Source: Micrococcus endophyticus (lineage in GTDB: Bacteria; Actinomycetota; Actinomycetes; Actinomycetales; Micrococcaceae). From it: DNA of 64,000 bases. A program made the position numbers and the translations under genes. Every line of letters starts with the position of its first letter. Within the stretch, counting starts at the first letter, position 1. Shown one piece after another: positions 40,375 to 48,552 of this stretch. The stretch is taken from contig NZ_JACHMW010000001.1 of assembly GCF_014205115.1 (NCBI RefSeq), forward strand, positions 2,356,001 through 2,420,000. The letters are read 5' to 3'. The notes beneath the pieces were generated by a model. It was not told the origin of the DNA. It searched no databases and saw only the letters and a list, made by a program, of their open reading frames with translations.

Positions 40375-40815
40375 ATGACTGAGACCCCCCAGAGCTCGTC
40401 CGGCCAGAGCCGGGATGAGATCCTCGCCCGCCTCGAGGAGATCTACGCGAACGACCCCGCGGTGCGCGAGCACGGCGTCACCCTCGGCGAGGTGGCCGAG
40501 GGGCGCGTGGTGCTGCACCGCGACGTCACCGCGGACATGGTGAACTCCCACGAGATCTGCCACGGCGGCTTCCTGTTCCACCTCGCGGACTCGGCGCTGG
40601 CGTACTGCGTGGCGACCTTCGGCGCGGCCCCCGTCACCCGGCGGGCGGAGATCACCTACGTGGCGCCCGCCAGGCTCGGCGCGCACCTCGTGGCGACCGC
40701 CCGCCAGTCGGTGGAGTTCGGCCGCGACCGCATGATCGAGGTCGGCATCGAGGCGGACGGCCAGCTCGTCGCCTGGTTCACCGGCCACTCCACGAGCCCG
40801 CGGCCGCGCGCATGA
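40375..40815 (+). CDS. PaaI-family hotdog thioesterase
   Basis: A 146-residue single-hotdog protein with the PaaI motif EICHGGFLFHLADSALAY and the second strand block RRAEITYVAPARLGAHLVAT. PaaI hydrolyses phenylacetyl-CoA-type thioesters. No phenylacetate genes are nearby, so a more general housekeeping role is equally likely. It overlaps the following monooxygenase-like gene by four bases. Confidence 0.87.
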   Translation: MTETPQSSSGQSRDEILARLEEIYANDPAVREHGVTLGEVAEGRVVLHRDVTADMVNSHEICHGGFLFHLADSALAYCVATFGAAPVTRRAEITYVAPARLGAHLVATARQSVEFGRDRMIEVGIEADGQLVAWFTGHSTSPRPRA

Positions 40816-41144
40816 GCGCCGGGACGCAGGGAACGACGACGGCTGGGCCGGTCGTCGAGTCGGTGGAGCTGCACGTGGCGGAGGGCGCCGAGGAGGCGTT
40901 CGAGGCCGCCGTCGCCGAGGCCGCGGAGCTGTTCCGCGGCAAGGGGGCGACGTCCTTCGCGCTGACCCGGCAGATCGAGGACCCGGCCCGGTACCGGCTG
41001 CTGATCGGCTGGCGGACCCTCGAGGACCACACGGTGGGCTTCCGCGAGTCGGAGGCCTTCGGCCAGTGGCGGGCGCTCGTGACCCCGCACCTGGCGCAGC
41101 CCCCGGCGGCGACGCACTGGGAGTCGGTGGCCGCGGCCTTCTGA
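40812..41144 (+). CDS. Antibiotic biosynthesis monooxygenase-like (ABM) protein
   Basis: A 110-residue ferredoxin-like ABM-fold protein (VVESVELHVAEGAEEAFEAA, LIGWRTLEDHTVGFRESEAF). Small ABM proteins include quinone- and heme-related monooxygenases; no specific active site is visible. Translationally coupled to the PaaI-type gene. Confidence 0.8.
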   Translation: MSAGTQGTTTAGPVVESVELHVAEGAEEAFEAAVAEAAELFRGKGATSFALTRQIEDPARYRLLIGWRTLEDHTVGFRESEAFGQWRALVTPHLAQPPAATHWESVAAAF

Positions 41145-41160
41145 GCCCCCGCGCCCCGCG

Positions 41161-41241
41161 TTTTCGTGTGGGAAACGGGAGCCTTCCCGCGCGCTTTCGT
41201 GGGGAAACGGGAGCTTTCTCGCTCTCGTTTCCCCACGCACG
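41161..41241. repeat. Repeat family 1: two direct units at 33 bp and one degenerate inverted unit
   Basis: Direct cores at 41162 and 41195 (33 bases apart; variants TTTCGTGTGGG and TTTCGTGGGG) and an inverted degenerate copy at about 41221-41241. They lie between the ABM gene and the next gene. Confidence 0.85.
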
Positions 41242-41287
41242 ACGGCGCCCCTCGCCCCCGACTCTTGCCCCCGCCCCGCCTCGGGCC

Positions 41288-41293
41288 TAGGGT
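41288..41293 (+). promoter_or_regulatory. -10 box (TAGGGT) of a leaderless promoter
   Basis: Six bases upstream of the ATG at 41300. Confidence 0.55.
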
Positions 41294-41299
41294 CAGGTC

Positions 41300-41713
41300 A
41301 TGGGCGCATGGGGAAGAAAAGTCTTTCAGAACGACACCGCGCTGGACCTCGTCGATGAGGTCCTGGACGGCACCTTCGACCTGGACGAGTTCCGCAAGGA
41401 CTTCCGTCGAGAAGAGGACGAGGGCTACCTGGACGCGAGCCAGGGAGCGGCCCTGCTGGCCCTCGGGGCGCTCGTCCGGATCGCCCGCAACGAGGACCAC
41501 GCCGACCTGGACGTGCTGCTCGAGCATGCGGAGGCCGAAGAGGTCGATCTCACCGACTTCATCGACCAGTTCTCCGACGAGGACATCCAGACCCTGCGCG
41601 AGCTGATCGGCGTGGTCATCCGTGAGCCCTCCTCCTCCGAGCTCTACGAGCTCTGGGAGGAGTCCGGGGAGCTCGAGCAGTGGCTCGAGTACTCGCGCCA
41701 GTGCCTGCCGTGA
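41300..41713 (+). CDS. DUF4259-type acidic protein
   Basis: A 137-residue very acidic, helical protein beginning MGAWGRKVFQNDTALDLVDE, the typical DUF4259 start (MGAWGxxxFxNDxAxD). Function unknown; some relatives occur in polymorphic-toxin immunity contexts, but nothing nearby supports that here. Leaderless start. Confidence 0.78.
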   Translation: MGAWGRKVFQNDTALDLVDEVLDGTFDLDEFRKDFRREEDEGYLDASQGAALLALGALVRIARNEDHADLDVLLEHAEAEEVDLTDFIDQFSDEDIQTLRELIGVVIREPSSSELYELWEESGELEQWLEYSRQCLP

Positions 41714-41750
41714 GCTGAGCGCCCGGCGTCCCTCGCCCGGCGCTCCCCGC

Positions 41751-41950
41751 CGGACGCCCCGCGCGGACGCCTCACGCCCCGCGCGGACGCCTCACGCCCC
41801 GCGCGGACGCCTCACGCCCCGCGCGGACGCCTCACGCCCCGCGCGGCCGCCTCACGCCCCGCGCGGCCGCCTCACGCCCCGCGCGGCCGCCTCACGCCCC
41901 GCGCGGCCGCCTCACGCCCCGCGCGGCCGCCTCACGCCCCGCGCGGCCGC
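41751..41950. repeat. Tandem array of a 20-bp repeat (about 9.5 copies)
   Basis: The unit GCGCGGMCGCCTCACGCCCC repeats without spacer from 41761 to 41950, preceded by a half unit. The first four units carry A at the variable base and the rest C, so the array grew in two blocks. The stop codon and last residues of the convergent acetyltransferase gene (41932-41950) lie within the last unit. Confidence 0.95.
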
Positions 41951-42480
41951 CAGCCGGGATTGATCCGCTGGAACAGCTCGTGCGCGCGCCACCGCCCGTC
42001 GATCCGCAGATAGTCCGGCGCCGTCCCGTAGTGCTCGAACCCGCACGCGGCCAGCACCCGTTGCGAGGCCACGTTGTCCACGAGCGTCTCGCCCTGGAGC
42101 CGGTGCAGGCCCAGCACGTCGAAGCCGACGCCCACGAGGAGCCGCAGCGCCGCCGTCGCGATCCCCCGCCCCGTGCAGGCGCGGTCCACCCCGTAGCCGA
42201 CGCTGGCCGAGTCGAACGCGCCGCGGATCACCGAGTTCAGCTGCGCGCGCCCCACGAGCACCCCGTCCTCCTCCACGAGGAAGAGCAGGCCGGTGCCGGT
42301 CTCGCGGGCGCGGTCCGCGGCGGCCACGAGGTCCGCCTGGCCGGCGGGCGTGTAGTAGGCCTCGGAGCGCGCCGGCTCGCCCGTGCGGAAGTGGTCCCGG
42401 TTGCGGACCACGAAGTCCACCAGGGCGGGGACGTCGTCGGGGGTGGGGTGGCGGAGGGAGACGCTCATCCCTCGGATCAT
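41932..42480 (-). CDS. RimJ/RimL-type GNAT acetyltransferase
   Basis: A 182-residue GNAT protein of the RimJ/RimL group: SLRHPTPDDVPALVDFVVRN at the start, VGYGVDRACTGRGIATAALR (acetyl-CoA loop) and LQGETLVDNVASQRVLAACG. It probably acetylates a protein N-terminus or a small amine. ATG 42480 and ATG 42468 (MSVSLRHP) are both possible starts, with no clear ribosome site for either. The 3' end runs into the 20-bp tandem array, which supplies the last residues RPRGA. Confidence 0.82.
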   Translation of the reverse strand: MIRGMSVSLRHPTPDDVPALVDFVVRNRDHFRTGEPARSEAYYTPAGQADLVAAADRARETGTGLLFLVEEDGVLVGRAQLNSVIRGAFDSASVGYGVDRACTGRGIATAALRLLVGVGFDVLGLHRLQGETLVDNVASQRVLAACGFEHYGTAPDYLRIDGRWRAHELFQRINPGWRPRGA

Positions 42481-42549
42481 GCCCGCTCGGCCAAGCGAAT
42501 CCCACCGCGCCCGTCCGCACCCGGCGCCCCGGCCCGCCCTCGACCGCCA

Positions 42550-42598
42550 CCACGACGACGCCGCCCCGGGAGGCGATCCCGGGGCGGCGTCGTCGTGG
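42550..42598 (-). terminator. Strong hairpin terminator of the copper operon
   Basis: Perfect 22-bp arms, CCACGACGACGCCGCCCCGG and two further bases, with a 5-base loop, ending 13 bases beyond the copA stop codon. Confidence 0.8.
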
Positions 42599-42611
42599 GT
42601 GAGGCCCGGCG

Positions 42612-45152
42612 TCAGCGCGCGTAGCGCGTGAGGCGCAGCGAGTTCAGCACCACCAGCACCGACGACGCGGCCATGGCGCCGCCGGCGATCATCGGGTTGA
42701 GCAGGCCCAGGGCCGCCACGGGGATGCCGAGCACGTTGTAGGCGAACGCCCAGAACAGGTTCATCCGGATGATCCCGAGCGTCCGGCGGCTCAGGTCCAG
42801 GGCCTGGACCACCTGGTCGAGGTCGTCGCCCATCACGGTGATCTGCGCGGCCTCGCGGGCCACGTCCGTGCCGGAGCCCATGGCGATGCCCATGTCCGCC
42901 GCGGCGAGCGCCGGGGCGTCGTTGACGCCGTCGCCCACCATGGCCACCACGCGGCCCTCGGACTGCAGGCGCGTGACCACGTCCACCTTGTCCTCGGGGC
43001 GCACGCCGGCCACCACGTCCTCGGCCGGGATCCCGACGGCGGCGGCCACCTGGGCGGCCACAGCGGCGTTGTCGCCGGTCACCAGCAGCGGGCGCAGCCC
43101 GAGCTCCTTCAGGCGGGCGATCGCGGCGGCCGAGCTGGGCTTCACGGTGTCCTTGACCGAGAGGACGCCGGCCACGCGGCCGTCGACGGCCACCCACACG
43201 GCGGTGGCGCCGGCCTGCTCGGCGGCGTCGAACTCCGCCTGCTGGGCGGGGCTCGGCTCGCCCACGAGGTCGCCGCGGCCCACGGCCACCCGGACCGGGC
43301 CGGCCTCGGGCAGGGCGACCGTGCCGGTCACGCCGCCGCCGGCCGTGGACGCGAAGTCCGCCACGCGGGGCACGGTCAGGCCGCGCTCCCGCGCACCCGC
43401 GACGATGGCGCGGGCGATGGGGTGCTCGGACCCGGCCTCGACCGCGGCCGCCAGGGCGAGGATGCGGTCCTCGGTGAGGGCGGCGTCGTCGGCGAAGGCG
43501 TGCACGTCGGAGAGGGCCATGCGGCCCTCGGTGACGGTGCCGGTCTTGTCCAGCACGATGGTGTCCACGGTGCGGGTGTCCTCGAGGACCTCCGGGCCGC
43601 CGATGAGGATGCCCAGCTGCGAGGCGCGGCCCGTGCCGGCCAGCAGGCCGACCGGGGTGGCCAGGCCGAGCGCGCACGGGCACGCGATGACGAGCACGGC
43701 CACGCCGGCGCGCAGCGCGGGGGCCACGTCGCCGCCGGTGACGAGCATCCACACCACGAACGTGAGGACCGCCAGGACCAGCACGATCGGCACGAACACG
43801 GCCGAGATGCGGTCTGCCAGGCGGGCGACGCGCGCCTTGCCGGTCTGCGCGTCCGAGACGAGCTGGCCCATCTGCGCGAGCGTGGTGTCCGCGCCGGTGC
43901 GGGTGGCGCGGGCGATCAGCCGGCCCGAGGTGTTCACGGTGGCGCCGGTGATCTCGTCACCGGGGCCGACCTCCACGGGCACGGACTCGCCGGTGAGCAG
44001 GGAGGCGTCCACGGCGGACGTGCCCTCCAGCACGACGGCGTCCGTCGGGACCTTCTCGCCGGGCCGGATGACGACGACGTCGCCCGGCTCCAGCTCCTCC
44101 GCCGGGATGACGCGCTCGGTCAGGGCATCCGCGCCGCCGTCGTCATGCGTTTGGGGCGACTTGTCGGAGGTGGAAGCGGCTTCGACCCCCGAGAAGTCAC
44201 CCGAAACGGCGGCGACGGAGGCCGAGGCGTCGGGGGTCTGGGCGTCCCAGTGCGGGAGCACGGTGGCCTGCGCGGCGCCCAGGTCCAGCAGGGAGCGCAG
44301 CGCGCGCCCGGCCTCGCGCTTGGCGCGGGCCTCGAGCCAGCGCCCGAGCAGCAGGAACGTGGTGATGACCGCCGCCGTCTCGAAGTAGAGGCTGTGGTGC
44401 ATCATCTCGGCCATGGTCCCGCCCACGTGGGCGGTCATGCCGGGCTCCAGCACCAGCTCCACGGCTGAGTACGTCCACGCCACGAGCACGCCCACGGACA
44501 CGAGGCTGTCCATGGTGGAGCTGCCGTGCCGGGCCGCGCGGAACGCGGCCGAGTGGAACGGCCACGCGCACCACAGCGCCACGGGCGCCGACATCGCGAG
44601 CGCCACCCAGCCCCAGTGCGGGAACTGGAGGGCCGGGACCATGGAGATCAGCACGAGCGGCACCGTGAGGATCGCCGCGACGATCAGCCGCGGCCGCAGC
44701 ACGTCCGCGCTCGGGCCGTGGGCCATGTGGTCCTCGTGGCCCTCATGCTCACCGTGCTCCGCGCCGGTGGCCTCGTGGCCCCGGTGGTCGGAGTGCCCGG
44801 CGTGGTCGGCAGCGTGCCCCGTGCCGCCGTCGTCGTGCCGGTCCCGACGCGCGGGCCGCGCCCGCGGATCCGGGCGCACGGCGGCCGTGTAGCCGGCCTT
44901 GGCGACGGCGTCGAGCAGGTCCTGGTCGCTCACGCCCGCGGGCACGGTGACGGTGGCGCGCTCGAGCGGGAGGTTGACCGAGGCCTCGACGCCCTCGATC
45001 TTGCCGAGCTTGCGCTCGACCCGGCCCACGCACGAGGCGCACGTCATGCCCGTGACGTCGAGGTCCACGCGGCGCGTGCCCTCGGCGTCCTGCAGGGCCG
45101 TGCGGCCGAGGGCCTCGGCGGCGCGGTCGGAGGGGGAGGGTGAGGCGGCCAC
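42612..45152 (-). CDS. copA: Copper-translocating P1B-type ATPase
   Basis: An 846-residue Cu(I) exporter. An N-terminal heavy-metal domain (GMTCASCVGRV near residue 34) leads to a His-rich linker (about residues 80-110) and the membrane domain with the CPC ion motif (CPCALGLATP near residue 491). The phosphorylation motif is DKTGTVTEG and the ATP-hinge MVGDGVNDAPALAAAD. A non-conserved insert at about residues 315-334, before the actuator domain, derives from repeat family 2. Third gene of csoR-copZ-copA; it pumps copper out of the cytosol. Confidence 0.92.
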   Translation of the reverse strand: MAASPSPSDRAAEALGRTALQDAEGTRRVDLDVTGMTCASCVGRVERKLGKIEGVEASVNLPLERATVTVPAGVSDQDLLDAVAKAGYTAAVRPDPRARPARRDRHDDGGTGHAADHAGHSDHRGHEATGAEHGEHEGHEDHMAHGPSADVLRPRLIVAAILTVPLVLISMVPALQFPHWGWVALAMSAPVALWCAWPFHSAAFRAARHGSSTMDSLVSVGVLVAWTYSAVELVLEPGMTAHVGGTMAEMMHHSLYFETAAVITTFLLLGRWLEARAKREAGRALRSLLDLGAAQATVLPHWDAQTPDASASVAAVSGDFSGVEAASTSDKSPQTHDDGGADALTERVIPAEELEPGDVVVIRPGEKVPTDAVVLEGTSAVDASLLTGESVPVEVGPGDEITGATVNTSGRLIARATRTGADTTLAQMGQLVSDAQTGKARVARLADRISAVFVPIVLVLAVLTFVVWMLVTGGDVAPALRAGVAVLVIACPCALGLATPVGLLAGTGRASQLGILIGGPEVLEDTRTVDTIVLDKTGTVTEGRMALSDVHAFADDAALTEDRILALAAAVEAGSEHPIARAIVAGARERGLTVPRVADFASTAGGGVTGTVALPEAGPVRVAVGRGDLVGEPSPAQQAEFDAAEQAGATAVWVAVDGRVAGVLSVKDTVKPSSAAAIARLKELGLRPLLVTGDNAAVAAQVAAAVGIPAEDVVAGVRPEDKVDVVTRLQSEGRVVAMVGDGVNDAPALAAADMGIAMGSGTDVAREAAQITVMGDDLDQVVQALDLSRRTLGIIRMNLFWAFAYNVLGIPVAALGLLNPMIAGGAMAASSVLVVLNSLRLTRYAR
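44151..44206 (-). repeat. Repeat family 2: in-frame copy inside copA
   Basis: GGGCGACTTGTCGGAGGT and GAGAAGTCACCCGAAA half-units match the palindromic element at 51606-51664. The copy reads in frame as SGDFSGVEAASTSDKSPQ in the loop before the actuator domain. Confidence 0.8.
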
Positions 45153-45155
45153 GGT

Positions 45156-45374
45156 TCAGCCCTCGACGAGCCGGTAGCCGGCCTCCTCGACGGCGGCGCG
45201 TGCGGCGGCGGGGTCGAGGGGGCTCTCGGAGGTGACGGTCGCGGTGGACACGCCGCCCGCGGTGAGGTCGACGTCCACGGCGGTGACGCCGGCGATCTCG
45301 CCGAGCTCCTCCTGGACGGACGCGACGCAGTGGCCGCAGGTCATGCCGGTGATCTTCAGGTCGGTGGTGGTCAT
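45156..45374 (-). CDS. copZ: CopZ-like copper chaperone
   Basis: A 72-residue heavy-metal-associated domain protein with the Cu(I)-binding motif GMTCGHCVASV. It hands copper to CopA, whose gene starts four bases after its stop. CAGGAGGAC ribosome site precedes the ATG. Confidence 0.92.
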   Translation of the reverse strand: MTTTDLKITGMTCGHCVASVQEELGEIAGVTAVDVDLTAGGVSTATVTSESPLDPAAARAAVEEAGYRLVEG

Positions 45375-45465
45375 GGGGTCCTCCTGGGACGGGGTGGGTT
45401 CGGGTCGGTCTGGTGGGTCTGGTCGGTCGTGGGGGCGAGAGGGCCGGCGGGCCGGTGCCGTCGCG

Positions 45466-45825
45466 TCAGCGCAGCAGGCGGCCGATGGCCGCGGTGGCCT
45501 CGGCGACCTTCTCGTCGATGAGCTCGGTCCGGCCCGAGGCCTCGGCCTCGACGGCGGCCTCGGCCACGCAGTGGCGCAGGTGCTCCGAGGTGAGGTTCAG
45601 GCTCATGGCCTGCAGCGCCTTCGTGACGGCGGCGACCTGCGTGAGGATGTCGATGCAGTAGACGTCTTCGTCCACCATGCGGTGGATGCCGCGCACCTGG
45701 CCCTCGATCCGGCGCAGCCGCTTGAGGTGCGCGTCCTTGTCCCGGTGCGCCGCGTGCGGCGGGTGGGCGCCGGCGCAGGGGTCCGCGCCATCGTGGGCGT
45801 CCGTCGTCGTGGGGGGCGTGCTCAT
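45466..45825 (-). CDS. csoR: Copper-sensing repressor CsoR
   Basis: A 119-residue CsoR protein with the full Cu(I) ligand set: Cys57 (DVYCIDIL), His82 and Cys86 (EHLRHCV), at the same 25- and 4-residue spacings as M. tuberculosis CsoR. A His-rich N-terminal tail precedes the first helix. It contrasts with the CstR-like paralog at 7819, which lacks the His. The operator lies 12 bases upstream of the start, so the operon autoregulates with copper. Confidence 0.92.
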   Translation of the reverse strand: MSTPPTTTDAHDGADPCAGAHPPHAAHRDKDAHLKRLRRIEGQVRGIHRMVDEDVYCIDILTQVAAVTKALQAMSLNLTSEHLRHCVAEAAVEAEASGRTELIDEKVAEATAAIGRLLR

Positions 45826-45836
45826 GCCCCGTTTCT

Positions 45837-45853
45837 ATACCCCTAGGGGGTAT
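45837..45853. promoter_or_regulatory. CsoR-type operator of the copper operon
   Basis: ATACCCCTAGGGGGTAT, 17 bp. It has the same form as the site before the YdhK-type lipoprotein gene. Confidence 0.88.
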
Positions 45854-45873
45854 TCCGTCAACCCACCCCCGCC

Positions 45874-45982
45874 CTTTCGTGCGGGAGACGGGAGGCTGCG
45901 CCCTTCCTTTCGTATGGGAAACGGAAGGCTCCCGTTTCCCGCACGAAAGCACCCCCGAAGGCTCCCGTTCCCCACGCGAAAC
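45874..45982. repeat. Repeat family 1: two direct and two inverted units
   Basis: Direct cores at 45875 and 45908 (33 bases apart) and inverted cores at about 45927-45950 and 45959-45982. They fill the gap between csoR and the next minus-strand gene. Confidence 0.88.
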
Positions 45983-45995
45983 CACCCCGCGGGGA

Positions 45996-46038
45996 CGACG
46001 ACGGCCACCCACCTGCGCGAGGTGAGCGGCCGTCGTCG
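45996..46038 (-). terminator. Hairpin terminator after the LMW-phosphatase-like gene
   Basis: Arms CGACGACGGCC/GGCCGTCGTCG with a 21-base loop that can itself pair partly; 13 bases beyond the stop codon. Confidence 0.6.
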
Positions 46039-46051
46039 GGATGGCGGCGGG

Positions 46052-46825
46052 TCAGGCGACCGGCGCCCCCTCGCCGGGCGGCGGGGCGTCGGAGCCCTCC
46101 TCGCCGAGGTCGGCGATGAGGCCGCGGACCTGCAGGTCCAGGGCGTCGCGGACGCCGCGCACCTGCTCGAGGCTCATGCCGCGGATGGAGGGCACGGACC
46201 ACTCCTGCACCTCGGTGCCCTCGGGGATGTCGAAGGGCTCGGCGCCGTCGAAGAGCACGACAACCTCGGCGGCCTTGAGCACGTCCTCGTCGACGCCCTT
46301 GGTGTACGAGTGGTGCAACGGGATGCCGATCTCGCTCATGGCGTCGAAGGCCGTGGAGATCACCTCGCCGGCGGGGGAGGTGCCGGCGGAGCGGGACTTC
46401 ACGGCGCCGCCGGTGCGGTTCTCCAGCAGCGCCGCGGCCATCTGCGAGCGGCCCGCGTTGCCGTGGCAGACGAAGAGCACGCGCGGGTGACGGGACTCGA
46501 TGCTGCCCTGGTTGATGGCCATGGCGCGCAGGCGGGCGGAGGCGTGCTGCACGGTGGTGCTCGGCAGCATGTCCGGGTGCCGGCTGGTGGCCGCCAGCTG
46601 GGCGTAGGAGTCCATCACGACGGCGCGCACGGTCTCCTCGTCGCACACGCCGGGGAAGCGCTCCATGAGGTGCTCGATCTCGCGCTCCAGCACGTTCGCG
46701 GCCATGCCCTCCGGCTCCAGGCCCACCGGCGCCGCGGCGCGGCCGTCCGGCGACGCCGCGTCCAGCGGCAGGTCGTCCACCGCGGGCGTGCGGTCGGCAT
46801 GCGGGTCCGGGGGGATGGCGGCCAT
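46052..46825 (-). CDS. Three-helix-bundle LMW phosphatase/arsenate reductase-like protein
   Basis: A 257-residue protein. An N-terminal three-helix-bundle domain (about residues 45-100, LEREIEHLMERFPGVCDEET) is followed by a low-molecular-weight phosphatase fold with P-loop VCHGNAGRSQMAA (C-x5-R), as in mycothiol-type arsenate reductases (ArsC). The later DP-type loop (VVLFDGAEPFDIPEG) differs from canonical ArsC, so the substrate is open. PHO-box-like repeats 32-48 bases upstream suggest phosphate-starvation control. Ribosome site GGAGGA. A stand-alone copy of the N-terminal domain is at 48553. Confidence 0.8.
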   Translation of the reverse strand: MAAIPPDPHADRTPAVDDLPLDAASPDGRAAAPVGLEPEGMAANVLEREIEHLMERFPGVCDEETVRAVVMDSYAQLAATSRHPDMLPSTTVQHASARLRAMAINQGSIESRHPRVLFVCHGNAGRSQMAAALLENRTGGAVKSRSAGTSPAGEVISTAFDAMSEIGIPLHHSYTKGVDEDVLKAAEVVVLFDGAEPFDIPEGTEVQEWSVPSIRGMSLEQVRGVRDALDLQVRGLIADLGEEGSDAPPPGEGAPVA

Positions 46826-46856
46826 GGTGGGGGTCCTCCAGGGGGACGGCGCTCAG

Positions 46857-46873
46857 GTGAACGCAAGGTGAAC
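46857..46873 (-). promoter_or_regulatory. PHO-box-like direct repeats (two units)
   Basis: On the minus strand, two GTTCACC units 11 bases apart (GTGAAC at 46857 and 46868 on the plus strand). This is the format of actinobacterial PhoP boxes. Confidence 0.65.
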
Positions 46874-47064
46874 GGATGCCTCCACCATCCGCCTTCACCC
46901 GCGTGTGCGCAAGTAGCGCGCGTGCGCGCGCCTGCGTGTCGCCCCGCCCCGCCTCCCGACGGCGCCCCTCGCCTCCGCCTTCCAGCCCCGCCTCCCAGCC
47001 CCGCCTCTCTGCGCCGCGGACCGGCGGCGTCCCCGCCCGCCGCGTGGCCGGCGTCGGGGTGGGA

Positions 47065-47070
47065 GAGAAT
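47065..47070 (+). promoter_or_regulatory. -10 box (GAGAAT) of a leaderless promoter
   Basis: Seven bases upstream of the ATG at 47078. It favours that ATG over the in-frame ATG at 47069, which overlaps the box. Confidence 0.5.
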
Positions 47071-47077
47071 GGGGCCC

Positions 47078-48313
47078 ATGTCTGTCCCCACCCTGCTGCC
47101 GGAGCTCGGCACCGCCGCGGCCGAGGCCGCCGTCCCCCCGTTCGCCCGGGCGGTGCTGTGGGCGCACGGGGACGCCGCCTGGCGCGGGGACGACGGCTGG
47201 ACCGTGCTGGTGGACGGCCCCGACCGCCTGCGCCGGCTCTCGGCGCTGTGGCAGGCCGCCGTCGCCGGGCGCGAGGACCCGGCCGCCCCCGTGCGCGGCT
47301 GGGTGTCCGCCCCCTTCTCCGACGACTCTGTGGAGCCCGCCGTGCTGCGCGTGCCCGCGCGCCTTCGCCGCTCCACGGCCTCGGGCATCCGGGAGACGCC
47401 CCAGCACGTGGACGCGGCCGCGCTCGCGGACGCCGTCTCCGCGGACGGCGGGGCCCGCCTCCTGCCCGACGGCGAGGTCCCCCTGCCCGCCGACACCTCC
47501 GAGAGCGCCTGGGACGACGCCGGCTACGCGGCCGGGGTGCGCGAGCTCCTGGCGCGCATGGCCGCCTCGGACGGCGCGCTGGCGAAGGTGGTCATCAGCC
47601 GCACGCTCACCGTGCCCGCGGACGACGCCGACCTGTGGCGGGCGATCCGCGCGCTGCGGCGCGAGTACCCGCAGACGTGGGTGTTCGCCGTCGGCGGCCT
47701 GCTGGGGGCCACGCCGGAGATCCTCGCCACCCGGCACGCCGGGCTCGTGGGCTCGCGCGTGCTGGCCGGGTCGCTGCCGCGCGGCGAGGACGAGGCGGAG
47801 GACGCCGCGCTGCGCGCCCGGCTCGCCACGGACCCGCGTCTGGGGGAGGAGCACCGCTGGGCGGCGCGTTCGGTGCTGGACGCGCTCGCGCCCGTCGTCG
47901 ACCTCGCGGATCCGGACCCCGCGCCCACCGTGCTCACCCTGCCCAACGTGCACCACCTGGCCACCTCGGTGCGCGGGCGCCTGCGGGACGGGCGCGGGAC
48001 GGTGCTGGACGTCGTCGCGGCCCTGCACCCCACGGCCGCCGTCGGCGGCACCCCGACCCCCGAGGCCGTGCGCGTGATCCGCGAGGTCGAGCCCGTGGAC
48101 CGGGGCCGCTACGCGGGGCCGGTGGGCTGGCTGGACCAGGACGGCGACGGCGAGATCGCCCTGGCGCTGCGCTGCGGCCAGCAGGTGCCCGGCGGGGTGC
48201 GGCTGCAGGCCGGCGGCGGGATGGTGCCGGGCGCGGTGCCCGAGGAGGAGGTCACGGAGATCCGCGCCAAGCTCCTGCCGATGCGCCGGGCGCTGGGGAT
48301 CGACCTGGACTGA
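47078..48313 (+). CDS. menF: Isochorismate synthase
   Basis: A 411-residue chorismate-binding enzyme. The C-terminal catalytic domain has KVVISRTLTV, GATPEIL, SRVLAGSLPRGEDE, NVHHLATSVRG, LHPTAAVGGTP and GGGMVPGAVPEEE, as in MenF/DhbC/EntC. It isomerises chorismate to isochorismate, here probably for menaquinone because no siderophore genes are nearby. Convergent with the three-helix-bundle gene. Confidence 0.88.
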   Translation: MSVPTLLPELGTAAAEAAVPPFARAVLWAHGDAAWRGDDGWTVLVDGPDRLRRLSALWQAAVAGREDPAAPVRGWVSAPFSDDSVEPAVLRVPARLRRSTASGIRETPQHVDAAALADAVSADGGARLLPDGEVPLPADTSESAWDDAGYAAGVRELLARMAASDGALAKVVISRTLTVPADDADLWRAIRALRREYPQTWVFAVGGLLGATPEILATRHAGLVGSRVLAGSLPRGEDEAEDAALRARLATDPRLGEEHRWAARSVLDALAPVVDLADPDPAPTVLTLPNVHHLATSVRGRLRDGRGTVLDVVAALHPTAAVGGTPTPEAVRVIREVEPVDRGRYAGPVGWLDQDGDGEIALALRCGQQVPGGVRLQAGGGMVPGAVPEEEVTEIRAKLLPMRRALGIDLD

Positions 48314-48330
48314 GCGGGAGCCAGAGCCGC

Positions 48331-48452
48331 AGGCTCCCGTTTCCCACACGAAAGCGGTGATCACTTTCGTGTGGGAAACGGGGGACGACGTCGCGAAGGC
48401 TCCCGTTTCCCGCACGAAAACGCGGGGGAGGCTCCCGTTTCCCACACGAAAA
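48331..48452. repeat. Repeat family 1: four units in mixed orientation
   Basis: Inverted core at about 48331-48355, direct core at 48365, then inverted cores near 48398 and 48431, stepping at about 33 bases. They lie between convergent genes, ahead of a separate strong hairpin. Confidence 0.88.
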
Positions 48453-48469
48453 CGCGGGGGAGGGGATGC

Positions 48470-48525
48470 GGAAGGACCCGCCGGCGCCGCCCCTCCGGAG
48501 AGGGGGCGGGCCGACGGGTCCTTCC
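48470..48525. terminator. Strong bidirectional terminator between convergent genes
   Basis: GGAAGGACCCG/CGGGTCCTTCC outer arms with further internal pairing (CGCCCCTC/GAGGGGGCG), between menF and the minus-strand gene ending at 48553. Confidence 0.75.
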
Positions 48526-48552
48526 GTCAGGTGCGTGCTGCCGTGTGGCGGA

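Noticed and set aside
41751-41950. Possible CRISPR array
   Set aside because: The 20-bp units are directly adjacent with no spacers and there are no cas genes; it is a simple tandem repeat.
46052-46825. Straightforward arsenate reductase of an ars operon
   Set aside because: No arsR, arsenite pump or arsenic-type operator is nearby, the second active-site loop is atypical, and PHO-box-like repeats precede the gene.
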